Program-made: the position numbers and the translations under genes
Part shown: in pieces, positions 47,191-55,293 of the stretch
Layout: the number at the start of each line of letters is the position of its first letter
Numbering within the stretch: the first letter of the stretch is position 1
Source of the DNA: Gordonia malaquae NBRC 108250
Lineage (GTDB): Bacteria > Actinomycetota > Actinomycetes > Mycobacteriales > Mycobacteriaceae
Length of the DNA: 64,000 nucleotides
Direction: 5' to 3'
Assembly: GCF_000344135.1 (NCBI RefSeq)
Contig: NZ_BAOP01000029.1
Location: 1 to 64,000, forward strand
Notes under the pieces: model-generated
What the model saw: only the letters and a program-made list of their open reading frames with translations
What the model was told of the DNA's origin: nothing
Database searches by the model: none

Positions 47191-47793
47191 TTACTCTGCG
47201 GCCGCTTCTGCGTCGTCGCCCTCGGCTTCTGCGTCGTCCGAGCTGGAGCCCTTGGGCTCGTTGACGGCGACGATCAGGGTGCCCGGGTCCGAGACCAGGG
47301 TGCTGCCCTCGGGCAGAACGAGATCGGCTGCGGTGATGGACGAACCCGCACCGAGGCCCTCGACCGAGACGACGATCTGCTCGGGGATGTGCAGAGCCTC
47401 TGCCTCGATCTCGACGACGCTGGCGTCCTGGACGACCAGGGTGCCGGAGACGGCGTCGCCTTCGACGGCGATGGCGACCTCGACGGTGACCTTCTCGCCG
47501 CGCTTCACGACGACCAGGTCGACGTGCTGGATGTAGTTGCGCAGTGCGTGGACGTCGACCTGCTTGGTGAGTGCGAGCTGGCTCGCGCCCTCGATGTCGA
47601 GGTCGATGATGGCGTTGAGGCCGTTGTTACGCAGGATGGCGGCGAGGTCGCGTGCCGGCAGAAGGAGGTGCTGCGGGGTGGTGCCGTGGCCGTAGAGCAC
47701 GGCGGGGACCTGGCCCTCGCGGCGAGCGCGGCGGGCGTCGCCCTTGCCCTTGCCGGTGCGGATGGAAGCAGACAGCTTCGAGGTGTTGGACAT
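47191..47793 (-). CDS. rplY: 50S ribosomal protein L25/general stress protein Ctc
   Basis: The 200-residue protein joins an N-terminal L25 5S-rRNA-binding domain ([20 protein letters not shown]) to the Ctc/TL5 C-terminal beta domain and an acidic Asp/Glu/Ala tail. Start ATG 47793 has GGAGGACACC directly upstream. It is co-transcribed with pth. Confidence 0.93.
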   Translation of the reverse strand: MSNTSKLSASIRTGKGKGDARRARREGQVPAVLYGHGTTPQHLLLPARDLAAILRNNGLNAIIDLDIEGASQLALTKQVDVHALRNYIQHVDLVVVKRGEKVTVEVAIAVEGDAVSGTLVVQDASVVEIEAEALHIPEQIVVSVEGLGAGSSITAADLVLPEGSTLVSDPGTLIVAVNEPKGSSSDDAEAEGDDAEAAAE

Positions 47794-47952
47794 GGTGTCC
47801 TCCAATCGGTTTCGAGAATCGGTAGCGCCGCGACTAGCGGCCTCGACACGCGATCTCATCCGCACAAGGCAGTGGAGGTCTGCGCAATCGCGCCGATAAC
47901 GGTGATCAGATCACCCTCGCCGTGACAACGGGAGACACAATACCATGGGGGA

Positions 47953-48384
47953 ATGACCTCACAGAATCCTGCTGACCTGGTCCGACACTTCCTCACGGCG
48001 CTCGCCCGCGGCGACGTCGACGCCGCGCTCGCCGACGTCAACGACGACATCGTCTACACGAACGTCTCGCTGCCCACCGTCCGCGGGATGCGGCGGTTCG
48101 CGCCGGTCATGCGGAAGCTGAACTCACCTGGAATCGGATTCGACGTCGAATTCCTGTCCGTCGCGGCCGACGGCGTCGTTGTCCTCACCGAGCGGTTGGA
48201 CGAACTGCGAGCGGGACCGTTGAAGATCCGGTTCTGGGTGTGCGGCCGTTTCGAGGTCCGCGACGGTCAGATCGTCGTCTGGCGCGACTACTTCGACTTC
48301 TTCGACTGCACCAAGGGCTTCGCCCGCGCTGTCGTCGGCGTCGTCGTTCCGGGCCTCAACCGCTCCTTCCATGGCGTCGGCTGA
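47953..48384 (+). CDS. Limonene-1,2-epoxide hydrolase-like (SnoaL fold) protein
   Basis: The 143-residue cone-fold protein resembles the limonene epoxide hydrolase family. An Asp-Arg-Asp set is suggested by TERLDELRAG and WRDYFDFFD. Family members hydrolyse epoxides of lipids or terpenes; M. tuberculosis EphG is the nearest model known to me. It is divergent from rplY, and its stop codon forms the first bases of a large hairpin. Confidence 0.78.
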   Translation: MTSQNPADLVRHFLTALARGDVDAALADVNDDIVYTNVSLPTVRGMRRFAPVMRKLNSPGIGFDVEFLSVAADGVVVLTERLDELRAGPLKIRFWVCGRFEVRDGQIVVWRDYFDFFDCTKGFARAVVGVVVPGLNRSFHGVG

Positions 48385-48457
48385 CTGAAATCGTCCCCCA
48401 GTGCACTGTCCGAGGCGATTCGCCCTCGGACCACTCTCACGGGGACGATTTCAGTCA
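48382..48457. terminator. Large compound hairpin terminator
   Basis: 17-bp arms TGACTGAAATCGTCCCC and its complement enclose a second hairpin, CCGAGG...CCTCGG at 48410-48429. It separates the convergent epoxide-hydrolase-like and arsC-like genes, and the left arm includes the stop codon of the former. Confidence 0.85.
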
Positions 48458-48464
48458 CTGGGCA

Positions 48465-48806
48465 TCAGAGGATGTCGTCGACGTCCTGGATCGGGCGGGC
48501 GAGGCGGGTGCCCTTGTCGGTGACGACGAAGGGGCGCTCCACCAGGACCGGGTTGGCGACCATCGCGTCGAGAATCTGATCATCGGACGCGTTGGCGAGG
48601 TCGAGTTCGGTGTAGAGCGACTCCCGCTTGCGGACGGCCTGGCTCGCGGTGAGTCCGGCGTCGCTGAAGAGCTTTTGCAGCTGCTCTCGGGTCCAGCCCT
48701 CGGTGAGGTACTTGACGACGGTCACCTCGATGCCGGCTTCGGTGAGCTTGTCCAGCGTCTTCCGCGACGTCGAACAGCGGGGATTGTGATAGATCGTTGC
48801 GTCCAC
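48465..48806 (-). CDS. arsC: ArsC-family arsenate reductase-like protein
   Basis: The 113-residue thioredoxin-fold protein has the active-site Cys in YHNPRCSTSRKTL (residue 12) and the Arg cluster near VLVERPFVVTDKGTRL. This matches glutaredoxin-type ArsC and the closely related YfgD/Spx group. There is no ars operon around it, so the housekeeping YfgD-like branch is possible. Confidence 0.82.
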   Translation of the reverse strand: MDATIYHNPRCSTSRKTLDKLTEAGIEVTVVKYLTEGWTREQLQKLFSDAGLTASQAVRKRESLYTELDLANASDDQILDAMVANPVLVERPFVVTDKGTRLARPIQDVDDIL

Positions 48807-48849
48807 CAGACCAGCCTAGCGCCGCGAGGTTTCGCGCTACGGTCGGATC

Positions 48850-49416
48850 ATGAGGGGACTGTGGAGAATCGCACTTGTCATCGGGCTGGTGGCGACCACG
48901 CTGGGAGCATCATGGGCCACGGCGGGGAAGGCGTGCGCCTGCAGTTGTGCGCCGATGACCGCAGAGGAGACAGTCGCGAGGGCGGACGCGATCGTCACCG
49001 GGCGGGCCGTGTCGGCGTCGGAATCGGCCGACGGCATGGACCGCACGTACGTCTTCCAGGTCGACTACTCGTACAAGACCGTCGTACCCGCGTACATCGA
49101 AGTCTCGACCGCGTCGAAAGGGCCGGCATGCGGGGTGGAACTCACGATCGGTGCGACCGACACCGTCGTCCTCGGCGGGCACCGTGGGGCGTGGAGTGCC
49201 GTCTCTTGCAGCAATTACGGGCTGCCCACCGTCATCCCGCCATCGGCGGGACCGCGATTGGAGCCGACCCACGCCGATGTGCCCGATGCAGCTCATTCGG
49301 ATGCGAGCGTCGGCACTGCGCTGGTCCGGCCCGGGTGGATGGTGGCGCTGTGGGCGTTCGGTGCCCTCGTGCTGCTGGTGGGTGGAGTCGTGGTGGCGAC
49401 GCGTCTACGCAAATAG
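48850..49416 (+). CDS. Membrane-anchored secreted protein with NTR/TIMP-like Cys pattern
   Basis: The 188-residue protein has a signal peptide (residues 1-26), a Cys-rich mature start KACACSCAPMT, a ~100-residue beta-rich domain with two more Cys, a linker, and a C-terminal membrane helix (~160-182) followed by Arg/Lys. The CxCxC start after the signal is reminiscent of netrin/TIMP-like (NTR) domains described in some bacteria. Function is unknown; surface-exposed and anchored at both ends of processing is inferred. Confidence 0.65.
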   Translation: MRGLWRIALVIGLVATTLGASWATAGKACACSCAPMTAEETVARADAIVTGRAVSASESADGMDRTYVFQVDYSYKTVVPAYIEVSTASKGPACGVELTIGATDTVVLGGHRGAWSAVSCSNYGLPTVIPPSAGPRLEPTHADVPDAAHSDASVGTALVRPGWMVALWAFGALVLLVGGVVVATRLRK

Positions 49417-49448
49417 CTCCCCGTCAGGCGGATCGATCGGACGGGGAG
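49417..49448. terminator. Terminator between the surface-protein gene and prs
   Basis: Perfect 9-bp stem CTCCCCGTC/GACGGGGAG with a 14-nt loop, immediately after the surface-protein stop and before the convergent prs end. Confidence 0.7.
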
Positions 49449-49491
49449 TCCGGAATGCGAGCCTGACGAGGAGCCATTGACGAACGGGACG

Positions 49492-50469
49492 TTACGCGAC
49501 GCCGTTGAACAGGCTGGTGACCGAGCCGTTCTCGAAGACCTCGCGGATGGTCTGGGCGAGCAGCGGCGCGATCGACAGCACGGTGAGGTTCTCGAACTGC
49601 TTGTCCTCGGGGATCGGCAGGGTGTCGGTGGCGATCACTTCGCGTGCGCCGCAGTTGGCGAGGCGCTCGGCGGCGGGGTGCGAGAACACGCCGTGCGTCG
49701 TGGCGATGATGACGTCGCCCGCACCGGCCTCCTTGAGGACGTTGACGGCGCCTGCGATGGTGCCGCCGGTGTCGATCATGTCGTCGATCAGAACGCAGGT
49801 CTTGCCCGACACGTCGCCGACCACGCGGTTCGACTTGATCTGGTTCGGCACATCGGGGTCACGCGTCTTGTGCACGAACGCCATCGGCGCGCCGTCGAGA
49901 GAGTCGGCCCACTTCTCGCCGACCTTCACGCGGCCGGCGTCAGGCGACACGACGCAGATGTTCTCGGTGCCGTACTTGTTGCGCACGTACTCGGCGAGCT
50001 GGCCCTGAGCGTGCATGTGATCGACCGGGCCGTCGAAGAAGCCCTGGATCTGGTCGGTGTGCAGATCGACCGTGATGATCCGGTCGGCGCCCGCAGTCTT
50101 GAACAGGTCGGCGATGAGGCGGGCCGAGATCGGCTCGCGCCCGCGGTGCTTCTTGTCCTGGCGGGCGTACGGGTAGAACGGCAGGATGGCGGTGATGCGC
50201 TTGGCCGACCCGCGCTTGAGCGCGTCGATCATGATGAGCGTCTCCATGATCCACTGGTTCATGGGGTACGGGAAGCTCTGCAGGACGAATGCGTCGCTGC
50301 CGCGGACCGAGTCCTCGAAGCGGACGAAGATCTCGCCGTTGGCGAAGTCGCGAGCAGTCTGGGGCGTGACCGGGACGCCGAGCGCGTCGGAGACCGCCTG
50401 CGCCAGCTCGGGGTGCGCCCGACCGGCGAACAGCATCAGATTCTTCTGGTTGTCGGTGGTCCAAGTCAT
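49492..50469 (-). CDS. prs: Ribose-phosphate pyrophosphokinase
   Basis: PRPP synthase (325 aa) supplies nucleotide, His and Trp pathways and, in these bacteria, decaprenyl-phosphoryl arabinose. Motifs: ILPFYPYARQDKKHRGREPI, VDLHTDQIQGFF and the PRPP loop VLIDDMIDTGGTI. It lies 3 bp after glmU. Confidence 0.96.
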   Translation of the reverse strand: MTWTTDNQKNLMLFAGRAHPELAQAVSDALGVPVTPQTARDFANGEIFVRFEDSVRGSDAFVLQSFPYPMNQWIMETLIMIDALKRGSAKRITAILPFYPYARQDKKHRGREPISARLIADLFKTAGADRIITVDLHTDQIQGFFDGPVDHMHAQGQLAEYVRNKYGTENICVVSPDAGRVKVGEKWADSLDGAPMAFVHKTRDPDVPNQIKSNRVVGDVSGKTCVLIDDMIDTGGTIAGAVNVLKEAGAGDVIIATTHGVFSHPAAERLANCGAREVIATDTLPIPEDKQFENLTVLSIAPLLAQTIREVFENGSVTSLFNGVA

Positions 50470-50472
50470 CAG

Positions 50473-51945
50473 CTAGCTCTTATTCTCCTGATCGAGGTCG
50501 TTCTTGGCGCGGACGGCTGCGTCTGCAGCCGCCGTTCCGGGGCGCTTGGTCGGCACCCAGTCTTCAATGATGCGCTGTGATCCAGCTGACACCGCGAGTG
50601 CACCCGCAGGCACATCCCCTCGGAGCACGGTACCCGCACCTGTGTACACACCGTCACCGATCGTGAGCGGTGCCACGAACATGTTGTCCGAGCCGGTCCG
50701 GCAATGGGACCCGACGATCGTCTTGTGCTTGTTCACGCCGTCGTAGTTGACGAAGACGCTCGACGCGCCGATGTTCGTGAACTCGCCGATCTCCGCGTCG
50801 CCGACGTACGTGAGATGAGGGATCTTGGTGCCGGTGCCGATCTGCGCGTTCTTGGTCTCGACGAACGCGCCGATCTTGCCGGAGTCGCCGAGGTCGGTGC
50901 CCGGCCGCAGGTAGGCGAACGGGCCGATGTCGGCGCCCGCGCCGATGATCGCGCCCGACCCGTGCGTGCGGATCACAGAGGCGCCCTGCCCGACGACGAC
51001 GTCGGTCAGAGTGGTGTCCGGGCCGACGACGGCGTCGTCTGCGATCACGCATCGGCCGCGGAGCTGGGTGCCCGGCTCGATGTGCACATCTTGGCCGAGC
51101 ACCACGTCGACGTCGATCCACGTCGTCGCCGGGTCGACGACGGTGACGCCTGCGAGCATGTGGCGACGGACGGTGCGTCGATTGAGTTCGGCGCCGAGGT
51201 CGGCCAGCTGGGCGCGGTCGTTGCAGCCGGCGACGACGGACGGATCGTCGACGACGTGGGCGCGGACCACCCGGCCTGCGTCACGGGCGATCTCGACGAC
51301 GTCGGTCAGGTAGAACTCGCCCTGCGCGTTGTCGGTCGACAGGCCGGCGAGAGCGGCGCGGAGGACGTCGGCGTCGAATGCGTAGATGCCCGCGTTGACC
51401 TCGGTGATCGCCAGTTCGGCGTGGGATGCGTCCTTGTGCTCGACGATCGCCGTCACTGCGCCGTTGGGGTCGCGCACGATCCGCCCGTATCCGGTGGGGT
51501 CGGCGACGACGAAGCTCGTCAGGGTGACGGCGGCTCCGTCTCCTGCGGTGTGTGCGTCGACGAGTGCGCCGAGGGTCGCCGCGTCGAGCAGGGGGGCGTC
51601 GGCGACGGTGACAAGGACGGTGCCGTGGAATTCGGGCAGCGCGTTGAGGCCGACACGGGCCGCGTCGCCGGTACCGCGCGGCAGATCCTGCTCGGCGATC
51701 ACGATGTCGCGTCCCAGCTCGCCCGCGACGGAGTCGATCTCAGCGATCACACGCGCGCGTTCATGACTGACGACGCCGACCAGGGCATCCGGTGAGATCC
51801 CGTTCGCGCCGTGCATGGCGTGTCCGACGAGGGACCGTCCGCCGATGCGGTGCAGAATCTTGGGGGTCTTCGACTTCATCCGGGTGCCGGCTCCGGCGGC
51901 CAGGACGACGACCGCGATTCCCGTTGTCGCGGGCAGACTGCTCAT
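50473..51945 (-). CDS. glmU: Bifunctional GlmU, UDP-GlcNAc synthesis
   Basis: The N-domain is the uridyltransferase ([20 protein letters not shown]) and the C-domain a left-handed beta-helix acetyltransferase with hexapeptide repeats ([30 protein letters not shown]). It makes UDP-GlcNAc for peptidoglycan and lipids. The 490-residue length is normal. It forms the glmU-prs operon as in M. tuberculosis. Confidence 0.96.
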   Translation of the reverse strand: MSSLPATTGIAVVVLAAGAGTRMKSKTPKILHRIGGRSLVGHAMHGANGISPDALVGVVSHERARVIAEIDSVAGELGRDIVIAEQDLPRGTGDAARVGLNALPEFHGTVLVTVADAPLLDAATLGALVDAHTAGDGAAVTLTSFVVADPTGYGRIVRDPNGAVTAIVEHKDASHAELAITEVNAGIYAFDADVLRAALAGLSTDNAQGEFYLTDVVEIARDAGRVVRAHVVDDPSVVAGCNDRAQLADLGAELNRRTVRRHMLAGVTVVDPATTWIDVDVVLGQDVHIEPGTQLRGRCVIADDAVVGPDTTLTDVVVGQGASVIRTHGSGAIIGAGADIGPFAYLRPGTDLGDSGKIGAFVETKNAQIGTGTKIPHLTYVGDAEIGEFTNIGASSVFVNYDGVNKHKTIVGSHCRTGSDNMFVAPLTIGDGVYTGAGTVLRGDVPAGALAVSAGSQRIIEDWVPTKRPGTAAADAAVRAKNDLDQENKS

Positions 51946-51989
51946 CGGTGATCCTTCGCTTCAGACGTTGTCCACTGCGGTGACGAATC

Positions 51990-52673
51990 CTACGCACTCG
52001 GGGAGGCAGTCCAGAATCCGACGGATTCCAGATGCTTCACCAGCCGGTCGCGAGCGTTCCCGAACTGGGTTCGGATCTCATCGGCGATGCCGTCCTTGTC
52101 GCGGGCTTCCAGCAGCTTGATGAGGCGACGGTGGCTGGCGACGGCGCTCTCGCCCCAGGCACGGTCGTGCACGTACACGTCGTACGGGCTGTAGCGGCTC
52201 GCTGCAGTGAGGAACCAGGCGACCTTCTTGCTGTCGGCCATGATGTTGATGGTCCGGTGGAAGGTGAACTCGCCTGCGATCACATCGTCGGACGCGCCGT
52301 CTTTGACCGCTGCCTCGATGTCGTCGACTATCGCCGTCAATTCGGGAAGGCGATCGGGGATGTCGTCGGATTCGGCCGCCTGGGTGGCCAATCGCGCCGA
52401 CAACTCGGCCTGAATCCAGAAGATGTCAGTGACGTCTCGCCTGGTCAGTGTTTCGACGATGAAGCCTCGATGTCGGGAGGACCGGACCAGGCCTTCACCG
52501 CGAAGGGTCACCAGCGCCTCCCGGACCGGGGTGACGCTGCATCCGTACGCGATCGCGGTCTCGTCGAGCCGGACGAAATCTCCGGCACGCAGCTTGCCGG
52601 TCATGATCTGGATCCGCAGGTCGTCGGCGACGACTTCGGTGAGTTGGCGTCGCGGCATGCTGGGACGGGGCAT
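51990..52673 (-). CDS. GntR-family (FadR/FCD) regulator
   Basis: The 227-residue protein has an N-terminal winged helix (YGCSVTPVREALVTLRGEGL) and an all-helical FCD domain with likely metal ligands (EFTFHRTINIM, SHRRLIKLLE). The effector is probably a small carboxylate; target genes are unknown. It lies between glmU and tRNA-Gln, 44 bp upstream of glmU on the same strand. Confidence 0.87.
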   Translation of the reverse strand: MPRPSMPRRQLTEVVADDLRIQIMTGKLRAGDFVRLDETAIAYGCSVTPVREALVTLRGEGLVRSSRHRGFIVETLTRRDVTDIFWIQAELSARLATQAAESDDIPDRLPELTAIVDDIEAAVKDGASDDVIAGEFTFHRTINIMADSKKVAWFLTAASRYSPYDVYVHDRAWGESAVASHRRLIKLLEARDKDGIADEIRTQFGNARDRLVKHLESVGFWTASPSA

Positions 52674-52763
52674 CGCTCCATTCTCACAGCAACTATCGAG
52701 CGAAGTCGAGAGGTCGACGAACGTGGGTCCGTCGGTCCTGTGGCAGAATCTTCACCGCAGCAT

Positions 52764-52835
52764 TCCGCCGTGGTGTAATCGGCAACACTCCTGATTTTGG
52801 TTCAGGCATTTCAGGTTCGAGTCCTGGCGGCGGAG
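52764..52835 (+). tRNA. tRNA-Gln(TTG), integration target
   Basis: Acceptor TCCGCCG/CGGCGGA, anticodon stem CCTGA/TCAGG with loop TTTTGGT (anticodon TTG), and T-arm CAGG/CCTG with TTCGAGT. The last 24 bases belong to the 26-bp attachment core repeated at 62906, so the gene stays whole after integration. Confidence 0.95.
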
Positions 52836-52837
52836 CA
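52812..52837 (+). other. attL core (26 bp)
   Basis: The sequence starts CAGGTTCGAGTCCTGGCGGC and covers the T-arm, acceptor 3' strand and the two bases after the tRNA. It is identical to 62906-62931. Confidence 0.93.
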
Positions 52838-52842
52838 AGGCA

Positions 52843-52864
52843 AACACCCAGATAGATGGGTGTT
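52843..52864 (+). terminator. Element-supplied terminator for tRNA-Gln
   Basis: AACACCCA/TGGGTGTT with a 6-nt loop lies 6 bp inside the element. Integration displaces the native tRNA downstream sequence to the other side of attR, so this hairpin probably ends tRNA-Gln transcription. Confidence 0.6.
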
Positions 52865-52886
52865 CCGCTCGTCCCTCGCGGGACGC

Positions 52887-52905
52887 CGTGCACCAACTGT
52901 GCACT
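52887..52905. promoter_or_regulatory. Candidate integrase arm site, left end
   Basis: CGTGCAC-CAACT-GTGCACT. The same CGTGCAC-N5-GTGCACT pattern occurs at 62768-62786 near the other end. Matching spacing in both element ends suggests arm-type sites for the integrase or excisionase. Confidence 0.45.
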
Positions 52906-52981
52906 TGGCCTCTGAATGAGTCAGCCCCGGACGGTGTTCGCGCACCAGTCCAGGGCCTCGACACACCGGAGGCATGACCCG

Positions 52982-53128
52982 ATGCATCGTCCCACAACCC
53001 TATCCGCGACCACCGACACGAGCGCACCCCGCTCGATGCGGTGGTCGTTGTGCGTTCGTGACGACGTCGCCGAGCTTCGGCCCGCGTCGATCGACGAACT
53101 CCTCGACTTCGCCGAGGTGATCGCGTGA
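52982..53128 (+). CDS. Small element protein, first of rightward trio (48 aa)
   Basis: Starts MHRPTTLSATTDTSAPRSMR and ends LLDFAEVIA. ATG 52982 has GGAGG 9 nt upstream. The C-terminal tail is nearly repeated at the end of the next gene (AAAEVIA), hinting at tandem duplication and decay. It overlaps the next gene by 4 bp. No function is recognised. Confidence 0.55.
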   Translation: MHRPTTLSATTDTSAPRSMRWSLCVRDDVAELRPASIDELLDFAEVIA

Positions 53129-53400
53129 ACGCCGCTGACGCCCTCGAAGGCATCCTCAACGATCCGCGCGCTGTGGCAACCCGAACGGACGGGTTCTACG
53201 ACTGCTCCGACACCGACAGCCCATGCGGCCTGTCAGACACGTTCTGCGGGCACGTCTGGAACAGCATCCACCAGACCGACGACGCCGTCGTTCACGTCCT
53301 GCACGGTGCGATCACGATGCCCGAGCCGAGCGCCCTATCGGGACCGGCGGCACTGAACCTGGCACGCACCCTCATCGCAGCGGCAGAGGTGATCGCATGA
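53125..53400 (+). CDS. Small Cys-containing element protein (91 aa)
   Basis: Starts with GTG overlapping the previous stop, with ribosome site GAGGTGATC shared as coupled signal. It reads MNAADALEGILNDPRAVATR, has a Cys/His group (YDCSDTDSPCGLSDTFCGH) and ends in a helix (LNLARTLIAAAEVIA). The beta-strand plus final Ala/Leu helix pattern recurs in several proteins of this element and recalls DUF6907-type proteins of actinobacterial mobile DNA. That assignment is tentative. Confidence 0.6.
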   Translation: MNAADALEGILNDPRAVATRTDGFYDCSDTDSPCGLSDTFCGHVWNSIHQTDDAVVHVLHGAITMPEPSALSGPAALNLARTLIAAAEVIA

Positions 53401-53822
53401 GCAACGACGAACTGATCGACGTCGCCGGTCGCTGCGCTGACTTCTGCGAGGGCGCGATCTGCGGCGACCACGGCGCCACCGACACGCCGCTCGCCGAGCA
53501 TGGCGAGTTCTGCACCGGCACCTCACGCGCCGGTGTCGGCCGCGGCCCCAACTACGAACGCGTCGAAGTGTGGCTGTCCGCGGCCATGCCGTACCGAGTC
53601 GGCCCGACAACCCGGTCCGCGATGATCCGCGACCGCGAGACGCGCGGCAACGCCGAAGGTTTCGTCGGCGTCTACGTCGAGCACGGCAACGCGTCCTCGG
53701 GGATCCCTGACGTGCTTCTGACCGCCGGTGAGGCGCGCCAGCTTGCCGCGGCCCTGCTGTGGATCGCTGACGGTCTCGACAGCCTCGACCGGCCGCACCC
53801 GTCGATCCGACGACAGAAGTAG
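53397..53822 (+). CDS. DUF6907-like small zinc-binding-type protein (141 aa)
   Basis: Starts MSNDELIDVAGRCADFCEGA. It has an N-terminal Cys/His cluster (CADFCEGAICGDHG then HGEFCTG), a beta-rich middle and the terminal helix LTAGEARQLAAALLWIADGL. The helix pattern x-EAR-x-LA-x-AL recurs in DUF6907-like proteins. ATG overlaps the preceding stop with the same GAGGTGATCGC signal. A role in element control or host modulation is possible but not shown. Confidence 0.65.
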   Translation: MSNDELIDVAGRCADFCEGAICGDHGATDTPLAEHGEFCTGTSRAGVGRGPNYERVEVWLSAAMPYRVGPTTRSAMIRDRETRGNAEGFVGVYVEHGNASSGIPDVLLTAGEARQLAAALLWIADGLDSLDRPHPSIRRQK

Positions 53823-53831
53823 ACCCGCTCC

Positions 53832-53909
53832 CGCCTCGACGGTCCCTCGACAGGGCTCGCATTCCAGATGCGGCCCCTCGCTGGCCGGGTTCGACTCCCG
53901 GCGAGGCAC
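53832..53909 (+). tRNA. Degenerate tRNA-like sequence, possibly tRNA-Trp(CCA)
   Basis: The T-arm is excellent (CCGGG-TTCGACT-CCCGG). The acceptor is good (GCCTCG/CGAGGC with an outer C-A mismatch). An anticodon arm TCGCA-TTCCAGA-TGCGG reads CCA. The D-arm is irregular, lacking the GG of the D-loop, and the variable loop is 11 nt, longer than normal for Trp. It may be a decayed element-borne tRNA or a tRNA mimic. Confidence 0.4.
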
Positions 53910-54592
53910 GAACCGCGGCGCTCATTACCCGCGGTAGATCGACGTCGTTCTTGCAGAGCTAGACGAAAACCAGCCTGCTCCCAGTAGCCTCGTCGACGCC
54001 TGGGACGTCGCCACCGGAGGATCGCGACCATGCCGGTGCCATGACTCGACGCGCGCTGTCTCAGCGGGCGCTACTCGTCGTGGCCGGACGCGATAGGGGC
54101 GTGGTTCGTGGGTCGATCGACCGGGATGGGGCCAACGCTCCGGCACACCTGTAGGTGTTCCATTGGCAGTGACCACAACCCGACATGACCACGTAGCCGG
54201 GTCGCCTAGCTGTCAGTCCTCGAGTCCCGAGCATCGCCAACGTCTGATCGATCCGAGCCAGCACGACTTCCGCACCTAGAGATGCGAGAGTGAAGATCAC
54301 CGTGACTTTGTGGACATCGCTTCTGGATGACAGACCAGTGCTGACCACCCTATTGCTCCCCTCGGAGGGTCGCCGCGCACCCTCAGGCATTGGCGGTGTC
54401 TCTCTCCGCTGTTTTTCCACAACCGCCGACCGGTGCTCGACCGGCAGCACTCGAACCGATGCCCGTACCCAGGCATATGCCCCTCCGCGCCGGGGTGCCG
54501 TGGTCCCGTTGGTCATACGTGTTCTGTTCGGCTACGGGTCTGGGGATCTGGCGGCCGCTCGCGAGGGCAAGGTCCGTGGCGCTGCCACCCGC

Positions 54593-54619
54593 GATCATCG
54601 TGTTGATAACACGATGATC
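54593..54619. promoter_or_regulatory. Perfect 27-bp palindrome
   Basis: GATCATCGTGTT-GAT-AACACGATGATC: 12-bp perfect arms around 3 bp, AT-rich within GC-rich DNA. It has no following T-run, so a protein-binding operator or origin element is more likely than a terminator. Confidence 0.6.
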
Positions 54620-54647
54620 CACGTCGGCGCGGCGTAGCCTGAGCGGT

Positions 54648-54707
54648 GCAGGGCAGTCCCGTTCCAGCCGCGAAATAATCGGCCGTCAGAACGAGCGGGG
54701 GCCCTGC
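54648..54707 (+). other. Branched stem-loop upstream of the 102-aa gene
   Basis: GCAGGG (54648) pairs with CCCTGC (54702); within it CCCGTTC faces GAACGagCGGG, and within that GCCG faces CGGC around an AT-rich loop. The structure ends 32 nt before ATG 54740. It could be a 5'-UTR structure or single-strand origin. Confidence 0.45.
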
Positions 54708-54739
54708 ATCTATCTGGAAGAGGTGATCACCGATGAGGT

Positions 54740-55048
54740 ATGACTGTGATCACAGTTTCCGGTTCGCAGGTAGCCGATGACCTGGACGCGAAACTTGGGG
54801 ATGTCCTCTCCGCGAAGCGGGTTCCTGATGGGTATGGCGACAGGTCTCACTGGGAGACTTCCGCCGGCACTCGGCTGTACGTCCATCAAGGGGGCCGCGG
54901 TGCAAGTCTGACCATGGCGTCAGGGCTCGACGATGGGCACCACAACAGTGATGCAGTCGCCGTGTTCGATGCGGTCATCCGCTGCGTGCCCGGGCACGCG
55001 GAACTACTTGATGAGGACGACAACGTCATCCGATCGAGAGAGTGGTGA
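54740..55048 (+). CDS. Hypothetical element protein (102 aa)
   Basis: Starts MTVITVSGSQVADDLDAKLG. It is predicted mixed alpha/beta and acidic, ending DEDDNVIRSREW. There are no Cys-rich motifs and no recognised family. Codon use is strongly GC3-biased, supporting a real gene. It stands alone between the palindrome region and a hairpin (55064-55091), convergent with the long leftward operon. Confidence 0.6.
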   Translation: MTVITVSGSQVADDLDAKLGDVLSAKRVPDGYGDRSHWETSAGTRLYVHQGGRGASLTMASGLDDGHHNSDAVAVFDAVIRCVPGHAELLDEDDNVIRSREW

Positions 55049-55063
55049 CCAATGGACCCCTGA

Positions 55064-55091
55064 CCTCCCCCTCGGTCAACGGGGGGGGAGG
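55064..55091 (+). terminator. GC-rich terminator hairpin
   Basis: CCTCCCCC/GGGGGAGG with a 12-nt loop, 15 bp after the 102-aa gene. Its right arm lies inside a G-rich tract. Confidence 0.6.
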
Positions 55092-55108
55092 GGGGTAGTC
55101 GGGGAGGG
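55081..55108 (+). other. G-quadruplex-forming tract
   Basis: Four G-runs (8, 6, 4 and 3 G) are separated by A, TAGTC and A. This meets the standard G3+N1-7 quadruplex rule and is unusual even in high-GC DNA. Confidence 0.6.
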
Positions 55109-55231
55109 TGAACGCCTATGACCCGAGGGGCGTCGGAACTGCTCGAGGGGTCCGCCCCCCCCTGGGGAACTTCTAAACAAGGAGAACTCCACTTCCGCGC
55201 CTGACCTGGTAGGTAGACCGACATCGACCAG

Positions 55232-55277
55232 CGAGGCCCCGAGCTAGCCCGCGGTCTTCGCGGTGCTCGGGGCCTCG
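55232..55277 (-). terminator. Terminator of the long leftward element operon
   Basis: Perfect 13-bp arms CGAGGCCCCGAGC/GCTCGGGGCCTCG with a 20-nt loop, 17 bp beyond the last gene of the operon. Confidence 0.85.
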
Positions 55278-55293
55278 TGTTGTTGTGCTCGGG

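Larger units (their letters stand above)
53910..54739. other. Non-coding 0.8-kb region of the element, possible origin/control region
   Basis: No convincing gene is seen: the open frames at 54061-54516 (minus) and 54290-54637 (plus) lack domains and codon bias. The region instead holds a perfect 27-bp palindrome (54593-54619) and a multi-paired stem-loop (54648-54707). It separates the two gene groups of the element, a normal place for a replication origin or master control region. Confidence 0.45.

Noticed and set aside
54061-54637. Opposing frames of 151 and 115 codons in the element's gene-poor region
   Set aside because: They overlap each other, lack domains and ribosome sites, and the region is dominated by palindromes. 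A short stretch with Cys-Gly-His-Cys in the minus frame is not enough to call a gene.
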